A stretch of DNA of 29,259 nt, taken from positions 1 through 29,259 of the forward strand of contig JAYUHK010000233.1 of the NCBI GenBank assembly GCA_043767025.1. The letters run 5' to 3'. Below, in pieces: positions 17,984 to 24,639 of the stretch. Origin of the DNA: JAYUHK01 sp043767025. Lineage in GTDB: Bacteria; Bacteroidota; Bacteroidia; Chitinophagales; Saprospiraceae. Under the pieces are notes generated by a model. That model had not been told where the DNA came from, searched no databases, and worked only from the letters and a program-made list of their open reading frames with translations. Every line of letters begins with the position of its first letter. The first letter of the stretch is position 1. Position numbers and translations under genes: made by a program.

Positions 17984-18877
17984 TTGCAATCAACTTCAAA
18001 TATTGACTGGGCAGCAGCCGCTTCCCAAAAGCTCAAAGATTATGGGCTATTGGTAAAGTTCAAGCTCAACCTCACGGTTGTGTTCTCGGCGGTCGTGGCT
18101 TATTTGGTCGCTTTGCGCGGAGAATTGAGTTGGTCGCTTTTATTGATTTTGTCGTTGGGCGGTTTTTTTGTAACTGCAGCCGCCAATGCACTCAACGAAG
18201 TGCTGGAACGCGACTACGATAAACTGATGAAACGCACTGCCGACCGACCGATAGCCGCAGGGCGAATGAGTGTTTCGGAGGCAGTTTTGGCAGCAGGTCT
18301 GATGAGTTTGGTAGGAATATCTTTGCTCGCTTGGTTCAATCCGATGACTGCATTTTTGGGAACGTTCTCTTTGATTAGCTATGCTTTCGTCTATACGCCG
18401 ATGAAAAGGGTGTCGCCGATAGCAGTTTTGATAGGAGCGATACCGGGAGCTTTGCCCACAGCTATAGGTTGCGTGGCTGCCGAGGGTACGATAACACCGT
18501 TGGCAATAGCTTTATTTGGGGTACAGTTTTTTTGGCAGTTTCCTCACTTTTGGGCTATTGCTTGGCTTGGTCATGAAGACTATACCAAAGCAGGTTTCAA
18601 TTTACTTCCTTCGAGAGGTGGTAGATTGGATAGCTCGGTAGGATTTCAGGCATTTTTGTACTCGCTTCCTTTGTTTCCGTTGGGTTATATGCCCTACGCT
18701 TTCGAGCGGACTGGCTTGGTGTCAGTGATAATCGTGATGTCGGTGACGGTAATCTTTTCTTATTTTGCTTTTATTTTTTACAAAAAAAGCGATAGAGAAA
18801 GCGCACGAAAACTGATGTTTGCATCGTTTTTTTACTTACCGATAGTCCTTGTAACTTTGTTAATTGATAAAATATAA
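17984..18877 (+). CDS. cyoE: Protoheme IX farnesyltransferase (heme O synthase)
   Basis: A 297-residue UbiA-family membrane prenyltransferase. It attaches farnesyl to heme b to give heme O, the precursor of heme A. The first Asp-rich-type motif is N71-x3-E75-x3-D79 ('NALNEVLERDYDK'), followed by 'RTADRPIAAGRMS'. The second conserved region is 'FFWQFPHFWAIAWLGHEDY'. The start is TTG at 17984, chosen because the first in-frame ATG falls at residue 82, inside the active-site region. An A-rich leader (AAATACAAA) stands before the TTG. It sits between coxA and the first subunit III gene, which begins 2 bases after its stop. Confidence 0.93.
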   Translation: MQSTSNIDWAAAASQKLKDYGLLVKFKLNLTVVFSAVVAYLVALRGELSWSLLLILSLGGFFVTAAANALNEVLERDYDKLMKRTADRPIAAGRMSVSEAVLAAGLMSLVGISLLAWFNPMTAFLGTFSLISYAFVYTPMKRVSPIAVLIGAIPGALPTAIGCVAAEGTITPLAIALFGVQFFWQFPHFWAIAWLGHEDYTKAGFNLLPSRGGRLDSSVGFQAFLYSLPLFPLGYMPYAFERTGLVSVIIVMSVTVIFSYFAFIFYKKSDRESARKLMFASFFYLPIVLVTLLIDKI

Positions 18878-18879
18878 AA

Positions 18880-19458
18880 ATGGATAATCAATTATCGTTC
18901 ATCAATAACAGAAGTAAAATTGCTCCGCAAAAATTTGCGTTGTATGTTTCTTTTGTTAGTTTGGTTATGCTATTTGCTGCTTTGACGAGTGCCTATGTGG
19001 TGCGCCAGGCGGGCGGAAACTGGTTGGAATTTGCGCTGCCGAGTACTTTTTTTTACAGTACGGGAGTGTTGGTAGCAAGCAGTGTCACGATACAGTTGTC
19101 TTACTACTATTTCAAAAACGGCAACCCTTTTTTATACAGGTCTTTGTTGAGTGTTTCGTTTATTTTGGGATTGGTATTTTTGATGCTACAGTATCAAGGC
19201 TGGCTACAGTTGGAGCGCATCGGAGTTATTTTGACGGGCAACCCTGCGGGTTCGTTTGTCTATGTGATTTCGGGACTTCACGCGGCGCATATTTTGGGCG
19301 GCTTGGCGGCGATATCCGTAGCAATGCTTCACGCCTTTTTACTTCCTTATAAAGTTAATAGAGTGCGACTGCTTCGATTTGAATTAACAATTCAATATTG
19401 GCATTTCGTAGATATTTTATGGATATATTTATTAATTTTCTTAATTTTGCAACGTTAA
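18880..19458 (+). CDS. Heme-copper oxidase subunit III, short form
   Basis: A 192-residue membrane protein with about five transmembrane segments: about 18-40, 59-78, 85-103, 125-152 and 170-190. 'YVISGLHAAHILGGLAA' and the end 'YWHFVDILWIYLLIF' are subunit III hallmarks. It lacks the first two helices found in seven-helix subunit III. It is followed after 52 bases by a longer paralogue. Paired subunit III genes are common in Bacteroidota oxidase operons; whether both join the same enzyme is not known from the sequence. Confidence 0.88.
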   Translation: MDNQLSFINNRSKIAPQKFALYVSFVSLVMLFAALTSAYVVRQAGGNWLEFALPSTFFYSTGVLVASSVTIQLSYYYFKNGNPFLYRSLLSVSFILGLVFLMLQYQGWLQLERIGVILTGNPAGSFVYVISGLHAAHILGGLAAISVAMLHAFLLPYKVNRVRLLRFELTIQYWHFVDILWIYLLIFLILQR

Positions 19459-19510
19459 TTTCAAGTAGAGCGTTTCTGCTTGGATATTTTATAGTCTATA
19501 CATAAGAAAA

Positions 19511-20380
19511 ATGTCAACAACTGCAATGGAACCCGATGTTCATCAACAAGAAGAAAAAACTTGGGAAGGCGGCGTAGCACCTTTCAAAGCCAGTTATGGT
19601 AAGCTCATGATGTGGTATTTTTTACTTTCAGACGCATTTACTTTCGCTGGATTCCTAATAGCTTATGGCGCACTTCGGTTCAGCGTGCCGACTTGGCCCG
19701 TTCCCGATTTTGTGTTTTCTTCTTTGCCCGGCGGGATTCATCACGCGCCACTAATTTTCGTGACCATTATGACTTTTGTACTCATTTTGAGTTCTGTTAC
19801 GATGGTGCGAGCGGTGCAAGAAGGTCATCGGGGCAACAAACAAGGCGTAGTATTTTGGATGTTTCTGACCATTTTGGGAGGAGCTTCTTTTTTGGGCTGC
19901 CAAGCGTGGGAGTGGACGACGCTAATCGGCGGCGAAAACATGAGTGTAAAAACCAATCCATTTGGCACTCACGTTGCTAATGGTACTTATATTGACAACG
20001 AACACGGACATCTTTACAAAGAAGGCGAAGCCAAAGAAGCCTTTACAAAAGGCTCGTCTTATTTGGTAGAAAAAGTTGAAAATCACGAAACTGGTGTTTC
20101 GGAGTGGGTACAGCGTCGTTTTGTGACGGAGAGCGGCGTGGAGGGCAAGCAGCAGTTTGGACCTAAAGCTTTCGGTGCATTGTTCTTTTTTATCACAGGT
20201 TTTCATGGTTTTCACGTCCTTTCGGGAGTAGCTTTTTTGGTCATCATTATGCTTAATGTGGCGAGTGGTATTTATGAAAAACGTGCAAATCACTACGAAA
20301 TGGTCGAGAAAATTGGGCTTTATTGGCACTTTGTAGATTTAGTTTGGGTATTCGTGTTTTTGGTGTTTTATTTATTGTAA
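19511..20380 (+). CDS. ctaE: Heme-copper oxidase subunit III, long form with soluble insert
   Basis: A 289-residue paralogue of the preceding gene. Transmembrane helices lie at about 32-56, 78-99, 111-131, 218-252 and 268-288. 'FHGFHVLSGVAFLVI' and 'YWHFVDLVWVFVFLVFYLL' match subunit III. Between the third and fourth helices there is an insert of about 75 hydrophilic residues (about 141-216, 'EHGHLYKEGEAKEAF' and 'VQRRFVTESGVEGKQQFGPKA') that the short form does not have. Subunit III stabilises the proton-pumping core and is often needed for sustained turnover. It ends 26 bases before the inserted two-gene module. Confidence 0.9.
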   Translation: MSTTAMEPDVHQQEEKTWEGGVAPFKASYGKLMMWYFLLSDAFTFAGFLIAYGALRFSVPTWPVPDFVFSSLPGGIHHAPLIFVTIMTFVLILSSVTMVRAVQEGHRGNKQGVVFWMFLTILGGASFLGCQAWEWTTLIGGENMSVKTNPFGTHVANGTYIDNEHGHLYKEGEAKEAFTKGSSYLVEKVENHETGVSEWVQRRFVTESGVEGKQQFGPKAFGALFFFITGFHGFHVLSGVAFLVIIMLNVASGIYEKRANHYEMVEKIGLYWHFVDLVWVFVFLVFYLL

Positions 20381-20406
20381 AGAAGTAGATTTTTGTTAAA
20401 ATAATT

Positions 20407-20658
20407 ATGGAAACATTAACTTTTGAGCAAATAAAAATTTTGTATCCCAATCAATGGGTTTTGGTTGGAAACCCGAAGTTGAGAAATCCGAAAATCAACG
20501 GTGCATTTGCCGGTCGATTTGTTAGCGGGATTGTTTTATCCGCCCACGAGAATAAGCGTATTCTCGCAGATGAAGCGAAAAAAATTGAAAGAAACTTTGA
20601 AGAAACTGCTTGCTTGTTCACGGGAAATATTGTGAAGAAAAGAATATTTTTATTGTGA
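20407..20658 (+). CDS. Small unknown protein translationally coupled to retropepsin gene
   Basis: An 83-residue soluble protein, not assigned to a named family. It opens 'TFEQIKILYPNQWVLVGNP', continues to 'GIVLSAHENKRILADEAKK', and ends 'CLFTGNIVKKRIFLL', a mixed alpha/beta profile. Its TGA overlaps the GTG start of the next gene by three bases (sequence GTGA, 20655-20658), which implies coupled translation. I recall small proteins of this kind beside retropepsin-like genes in other bacteria, but that is memory, not a search. It interrupts the expected order subunit III to subunit IV and has no evident respiratory role. Confidence 0.7.
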   Translation: METLTFEQIKILYPNQWVLVGNPKLRNPKINGAFAGRFVSGIVLSAHENKRILADEAKKIERNFEETACLFTGNIVKKRIFLL

Positions 20659-21044
20659 AAAAAGTAAAGTTCGAGCTGAATAGCGAGGATAGCCTCATTG
20701 TAGTCGAGGGTAAGTTTAAGAATCACAAAGTGTTTTTAGCTTTGGATACGGGAGCTTCACATACAACACTTGATTTAGCAACTCTTATTATTGCGGGTTA
20801 TTCTGAAACAGATGCGGTTCGGGAAATAGAAATAGAAACAGCTAATGGAGTGATTGTTGGCTATGTTTTCAAAGTAGATAAATTTTATGCTTTAGAAACA
20901 TTAAAAGAAAATATTGAAATTTGTGCCTATGATTTTTTTAAGCATCATTTATTAACAGATTTCGACGGTGTTTTAGGTTTAGATTTTTTCAAAAAAGTGA
21001 AATTTTGCATTGATATGAATAACTGTGAAATCACTATTGAATGA
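20655..21044 (+). CDS. Retropepsin-like aspartic protease
   Basis: A 129-residue protein starting with GTG at 20655. An upstream ATG at 20610 is in frame, but it would reach back far into the previous gene; the 4-base GTGA overlap favours 20655. The active-site loop D31-T-G-A-S ('ALDTGASHTTLD') and the later 'DGVLGLDFF' (about 104-112) are the two signatures of single-domain retropepsins, which work as homodimers. No signal peptide or membrane helix is present, so it is probably cytoplasmic. The substrate is unknown. It forms a pair with the preceding small gene; 108 A/T-rich bases separate it from subunit IV. Confidence 0.8.
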   Translation: MKKVKFELNSEDSLIVVEGKFKNHKVFLALDTGASHTTLDLATLIIAGYSETDAVREIEIETANGVIVGYVFKVDKFYALETLKENIEICAYDFFKHHLLTDFDGVLGLDFFKKVKFCIDMNNCEITIE

Positions 21045-21152
21045 GAAAATGAAGGCTCAATTTTTTAGAATAAAGAGTATATTAAAGTATTAAAAATTTA
21101 TTAGTTATAATCTATTAATAATCAATTAGTTAAAGAAAATAATAAACGTGCT

Positions 21153-21602
21153 ATGTTAAGTTACGAAGAAGGGAAAAAGTTAGTTTTTAAGGGAATGTTG
21201 CTTTTAGCGGCAGTCACTTTGGGAGAGGTTTTTGTAGCTTTGCTCGGCAAGGGATACATAATAAATGGCTTTCATCTACCGCGAATAATCATGTACGCCC
21301 TGATGATTAGTATGAGTTTGTACAAGGCGTATTTTATCGTCTATGAGTTTATGCACATGAAATACGAAGTACGTGGTCTGGCGATGAGTGTTTTAATGCC
21401 GACTTTATTGTTGGTGTGGGCGGTAGTGGCGTTTTTCCAAGAGGGTAACTCGTGGGGCAATCGTCGCGAACTAATTAAAGAAAAAAATAATATCGGAATG
21501 GAGCAAAATATTATGCCCAAACCTGCGGCTGACCCCGCACACGGAGAAGTTCACGCGGGCGAGGGACAGGTGATTCCAGTTCCTGCTGCCGAAAAGCATT
21601 AA
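21153..21602 (+). CDS. Cytochrome c oxidase subunit IV family protein
   Basis: A 149-residue membrane protein with three transmembrane segments: about 11-32, 44-66 and 75-94. This is the bacterial small subunit IV (COX4_pro) layout. 'KAYFIVYEFMHMKYEVRGL' is typical of the Bacteroidota form. The C-terminal part is polar and rich in Pro, Ala, Glu and His. The protein is an accessory oxidase subunit thought to aid assembly or stability. It is the last gene of the transcription unit: a strong stem-loop with T-run follows 20 bases later. Confidence 0.85.
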   Translation: MLSYEEGKKLVFKGMLLLAAVTLGEVFVALLGKGYIINGFHLPRIIMYALMISMSLYKAYFIVYEFMHMKYEVRGLAMSVLMPTLLLVWAVVAFFQEGNSWGNRRELIKEKNNIGMEQNIMPKPAADPAHGEVHAGEGQVIPVPAAEKH

Positions 21603-21621
21603 TTTTCAGCAATAGCATATC

Positions 21622-21661
21622 AAAAAAAGCGAAGCACGAGTAAAAGTGTTTCGCTTTTTTT
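21622..21661 (+). terminator. Strong intrinsic terminator after oxidase subunit IV
   Basis: AAAAAAAGCGAAGCAC (21622-21637) pairs with GTGTTTCGCTTTTTTT (21646-21661) around an 8-base loop, with one G-T pair. The T-run on the plus strand ends in the stem, giving a classical Rho-independent terminator. It separates the cox genes from the assembly-factor genes. Confidence 0.85.
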
Positions 21662-21665
21662 ATCC

Positions 21666-21673
21666 TATTTTTG
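21666..21673 (+). promoter_or_regulatory. -7 box upstream of the Sco-like gene
   Basis: TATTTTTG matches TAnnTTTG and starts 4 bases after the terminator, leaving a leader of about 35 bases to the ATG at 21715. No TTTG stands 19-21 bases upstream. Position after a terminator supports a new transcription start. Confidence 0.45.
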
Positions 21674-21714
21674 CAACATACACCGATTTTTAATGTTTTA
21701 CAATAAAGAAATAA

Positions 21715-22329
21715 ATGAATTCAGAAGGGAAAAAAAACTCGAAATTTGGACTTTTTATCATCGCATTCGTACTGCTTTTTCTGCCAGTTGGCTCGTGGTA
21801 CTACCTGCGTGAGGGGTTTTCGTACCGCAAAGATGTATTGAAAGAAATGAAGCCAATAGAAGCATTGCCAGAAATAAGTTTTTTAGATTTGGAAGGCGTG
21901 CAGTATGTAGCAGATAGCTTTCAGAACAAAATTTCTATTTTTACTTTTTTGGATAGTAAAAAAAACGATGTAGCTACATTGAATCAAATATCAAAAGTCC
22001 ACGAACAGTTCATGGAGCGGGAAGATGTGAGAGTATTTACGTTTTTTAGCGAAAATGATAGCTCAATAGTTTCCGATTTTAGTAAAAAAAGACCAAAACG
22101 ATGGATTTTTGCTTCAAAAAATGAGGCAAATAATATTTCGGCTTTGAGGAGTAGCTGTGGCAATACCGAGGACAGTCGTTTTATTTTGTTGGATATGGTC
22201 AAAAAACGTTACAATAATTATGATATTACAAAAGCCGATGAATATAAAAAATTGGTTGCGCACATCGCAGTTTTGTTGCCACTAAAAAAAGAGGCAAAAC
22301 CAAAGTTGGAGCGCGAAGTAGAAAAATAA
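21715..22329 (+). CDS. Sco1/SenC-like thioredoxin-fold protein lacking copper ligands
   Basis: A 204-residue protein with one N-terminal membrane anchor (about 11-29) and a periplasmic domain with thioredoxin-like strand order: 'PEISFLDLEGVQYVADSF', 'KISIFTFLDS', 'VRVFTFF', 'SRFILLDM'. The gene lies where Bacteroidota oxidase operons usually carry sco, between subunit IV and DUF420. Sco proteins deliver copper to CuA using CxxxC and a distal His. Here the CxxxC position reads 'LDSKKND' (79-85), the only cysteine is C148, and no His stands before 'FILLD'. It therefore cannot bind copper in the known way. Assignment to Sco rests on fold-like pattern and context, so some doubt remains. Confidence 0.65.
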   Translation: MNSEGKKNSKFGLFIIAFVLLFLPVGSWYYLREGFSYRKDVLKEMKPIEALPEISFLDLEGVQYVADSFQNKISIFTFLDSKKNDVATLNQISKVHEQFMEREDVRVFTFFSENDSSIVSDFSKKRPKRWIFASKNEANNISALRSSCGNTEDSRFILLDMVKKRYNNYDITKADEYKKLVAHIAVLLPLKKEAKPKLEREVEK

Positions 22330-22360
22330 AAGAGTCACTAATAAAGATTTGTAAAATAAA

Positions 22361-22894
22361 ATGAATCAACCAAATGTTGCTTTAGAAAAGAAGTTGAATG
22401 TGGTTGCGCTCATCGTGTCGGCTGTGGTGCTGGCTTTGGTGGTCTTGATGCGCAGCGTAAAAATTGATGTTGGGATAGATTTTAGCTTCCTGCCGCCATT
22501 TCATGCGATGCTCAACGCGCTGACTGCCATTACGTTGTTATTTGCACTTTATTTTATAAAAAGTAAAAATGTCAAATCACATCGCAAATCAATTTACGTT
22601 GCTATGTCGCTGTCTGTGTTGTTTTTGCTTTCGTATGTAGTTTATCACTTCACTACGCCTGATACAAAATTTGGTGGAGTGGGTACGATACGTACTGTTT
22701 ATTTTGTGTTGTTGATTACACACATCACACTTGCAGCTCTTACGTTGCCGTTTATATTACTGACTTTCATTAGAGCTTATACCAATCAGTTTGAGCGGCA
22801 CAAAAAAATGGCGCGTTGGTTGTTTCCTTTTTGGCTCTATGTGGCATTGACTGGACCAATATGTTACTTGATGTTGATGCCGTATTACAAATAA
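22361..22894 (+). CDS. DUF420 membrane protein, likely oxidase assembly factor
   Basis: A 177-residue protein with five hydrophobic segments: about 12-29, 42-63, 73-93, 107-133 and 146-173. The pattern matches DUF420 (CtaM/YozB-like), which in Bacillus and Staphylococcus is needed for maturation of heme A oxidases. Histidines at helix edges ('FHAMLNALTAI', 'YVVYHFTTP', 'THITLAALTLP', 'RHKKMARWLFP') are the conserved features. It follows the Sco-like gene by 31 bases and is followed by the small CxxC protein after 33. Confidence 0.85.
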   Translation: MNQPNVALEKKLNVVALIVSAVVLALVVLMRSVKIDVGIDFSFLPPFHAMLNALTAITLLFALYFIKSKNVKSHRKSIYVAMSLSVLFLLSYVVYHFTTPDTKFGGVGTIRTVYFVLLITHITLAALTLPFILLTFIRAYTNQFERHKKMARWLFPFWLYVALTGPICYLMLMPYYK

Positions 22895-22927
22895 ATTCAT
22901 AAAATTTACATCGTAAAAAATATAAAA

Positions 22928-23197
22928 ATGAAAAATAATATTCTGAAATTAGTTTTTTTTGCAGTACTTTTTTTATTTGCTTTTGATTTGTTTGCTCAAT
23001 GTCCGATGTGCCGAATGACGGCTGAATCCAACTTAAAAGCAGGTGGCTCGACGGGAAAAGGCTTGAACGCAGGTATTCTTTATATGCTCCTTACGCCATA
23101 TATTGCTGTGGCAGTGGTGGCTTTTATTTGGTGGCGCAACCGAAAGACGGATACGGTAGTTGCAAGTAATTCGGAGCTTAACTTTTCGGACAACTAA
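22928..23197 (+). CDS. Small exported CPMCRM membrane protein
   Basis: An 89-residue protein: cleavable signal or first helix (about 5-23, ending 'DLFAQ'), then CPMCRM (about 25-30) directly after it, a short Gly/Ser-rich loop, a second transmembrane segment (about 49-67) and a polar tail. CxxC followed by Met next to the outer face of the membrane could bind Cu(I) or a heme; a similar CxxCxM arrangement is found in NosL-type copper proteins, but no overall homology is claimed. As the last gene of the assembly-factor group it may serve oxidase copper delivery. Its stop codon overlaps the stop of the convergent ABC gene. Confidence 0.75.
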   Translation: MKNNILKLVFFAVLFLFAFDLFAQCPMCRMTAESNLKAGGSTGKGLNAGILYMLLTPYIAVAVVAFIWWRNRKTDTVVASNSELNFSDN

Positions 23198-23829
23198 TTC
23201 TTAAATTGCTGTAAATCAATGGTTTGATTGCAGAAGCTGTAATCAACTTCCGTGTTGGAAGCTACGATGACGAGGCGGTTTTCGAGAAAATTTTGGGTCA
23301 AAAATTGATACCATTCCGTACCTTGTCGGTCGAGATTGGTGGTTGGTTCGTCCAAAATGAGGAGTTTGGAGTCCGCGCAGCAAGCCAAAGCAAGTTTCAG
23401 ACGCTGCTTCATACCCGAAGAAAAAAATCGCACTTCCTTGTCGGCAGATTTTTGAAATCCTAAAAGCTCAATTAAGTTTTCGCGGTGGAGTCCATTTTGC
23501 AGCTTTTGAAAGCGCAAATGAAAGTCAATAGTTTCTTTCAAAGTCAGCTCCTCGACGAGCTCGACGTAGGGTGCGGCAAAGCTCAAATGCTGATAAACGG
23601 TGTCTGATTCTATGGTATTTTGGAATTGAGAAAACTCAACCTTCCCCTCCGATGGGCTCAAATGCGCACACAAAATGCGGAGCAAAGTAGATTTTCCAGA
23701 GCCGTTTGGTCCCAGAACAGCATATTTTTCCCCTTGTACCAGCGTCAGGTCAATATTTCTAAAAATCCACTCGTAGCGGTATCTTTTGCCAACGTGAGTG
23801 AGTAATATTTGCAAATTTTTTGAGTCCAT
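23194..23829 (-). CDS. ABC transporter ATP-binding protein, CcmA-like
   Basis: A 211-residue single ATPase domain. Walker A G40-P-N-G-S-G-K-S, signature S138-G-M-K-Q ('FFSSGMKQRL') and Walker B 'LLILDEPTTNLD' with D160 and E161 are all intact, so ATP hydrolysis is expected. The short domain resembles CcmA, the ATPase of heme exporters, but the family is broad. No membrane partner lies in the window. It starts 21 bases after lpxA and is the last gene of that minus-strand operon, so a link to envelope lipid export is possible but unproven. Its TAG overlaps the stop of the convergent gene (23194-23197). Confidence 0.85.
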   Translation of the reverse strand: MDSKNLQILLTHVGKRYRYEWIFRNIDLTLVQGEKYAVLGPNGSGKSTLLRILCAHLSPSEGKVEFSQFQNTIESDTVYQHLSFAAPYVELVEELTLKETIDFHLRFQKLQNGLHRENLIELLGFQKSADKEVRFFSSGMKQRLKLALACCADSKLLILDEPTTNLDRQGTEWYQFLTQNFLENRLVIVASNTEVDYSFCNQTIDLQQFKN

Positions 23830-23850
23830 ACCACTTTCGACGCAGAGTTT

Positions 23851-24639
23851 TTATTTTATTTGTTTAAATCCTTTCATAATCCCACGGTCGGCGTTGCGGA
23901 CAAACTCCAAGATAAGGTCGCGCTCGGGAGTCGCGTCCATAGTAGTTTCTATGACATGAATCGCCTGCGAGGTGTTGAAGCCTTTAACAAATAAAATTCT
24001 GTAAATATCTTGAATATTATTGATTTGCTCGGAAGTAAAGCCACGTCGTCGGAGTCCAACAGAATTTACTCCTGCGTAGGAAATTGGTTCGCGGGCTGCT
24101 TTGACGTAAGGTGGAATGTCTTTTCGCACCAAAGAACCGCCGCCGACCATGACGTGTTCGCCGATTTTGACGAATTGATGCACGGCAGAAAGTCCGCCGA
24201 GAATGGCATTTTTACCGATTTCGATGTGTCCTGCAAGGTTCACATTATTTGCAAGAATACTAAAATCCCCAATAAAACAGTCGTGCGCTACATGGACGTA
24301 AGCCATCAGCAGACAGTTGTTGCCGATGTAAGTCGTGTGACTGGCTTTGGTGCCACGATTGAGGGTGCAATATTCCCGAATAGTCACGTTATTTCCAATT
24401 TCTAAAATAGACCGCTCGCCCTCGAATTTGAGGTCTTGCGGGATAGCGCCGATAATGGCACCTGGAAAAATCCTACAATTTTTACCGATTCGCACGCCGT
24501 CCATAATGGAAACGTTGGGTCCAATCCAGGTGCCGTCGCCAATGACTACGTCTTCTGCAATGGTGGTAAAAGCTTCGATGGTCACATTCTGACCGATGTT
24601 TGCGTTGGGGTGAATTACCCGCAGATTGTTATGATTCAT
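23851..24639 (-). CDS. lpxA: UDP-N-acetylglucosamine O-acyltransferase
   Basis: A 262-residue enzyme that transfers a 3-hydroxyacyl chain from ACP to UDP-GlcNAc, the first step of lipid A synthesis. The N-terminal part is a left-handed beta-helix of hexapeptide repeats ('IGQNVTIEAFTTIAEDVVIG'), and 'MAYVHVAHDCFIGD' holds H116 and H119, the latter corresponding to the E. coli catalytic H125. 'GLRRRGFTSEQI' begins the helical C-terminal part. Length agrees with E. coli LpxA (262). Its ATG overlaps the end of lpxC/fabZ by 11 bases, so the two are translated from one message. Confidence 0.95.
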   Translation of the reverse strand: MNHNNLRVIHPNANIGQNVTIEAFTTIAEDVVIGDGTWIGPNVSIMDGVRIGKNCRIFPGAIIGAIPQDLKFEGERSILEIGNNVTIREYCTLNRGTKASHTTYIGNNCLLMAYVHVAHDCFIGDFSILANNVNLAGHIEIGKNAILGGLSAVHQFVKIGEHVMVGGGSLVRKDIPPYVKAAREPISYAGVNSVGLRRRGFTSEQINNIQDIYRILFVKGFNTSQAIHVIETTMDATPERDLILEFVRNADRGIMKGFKQIK

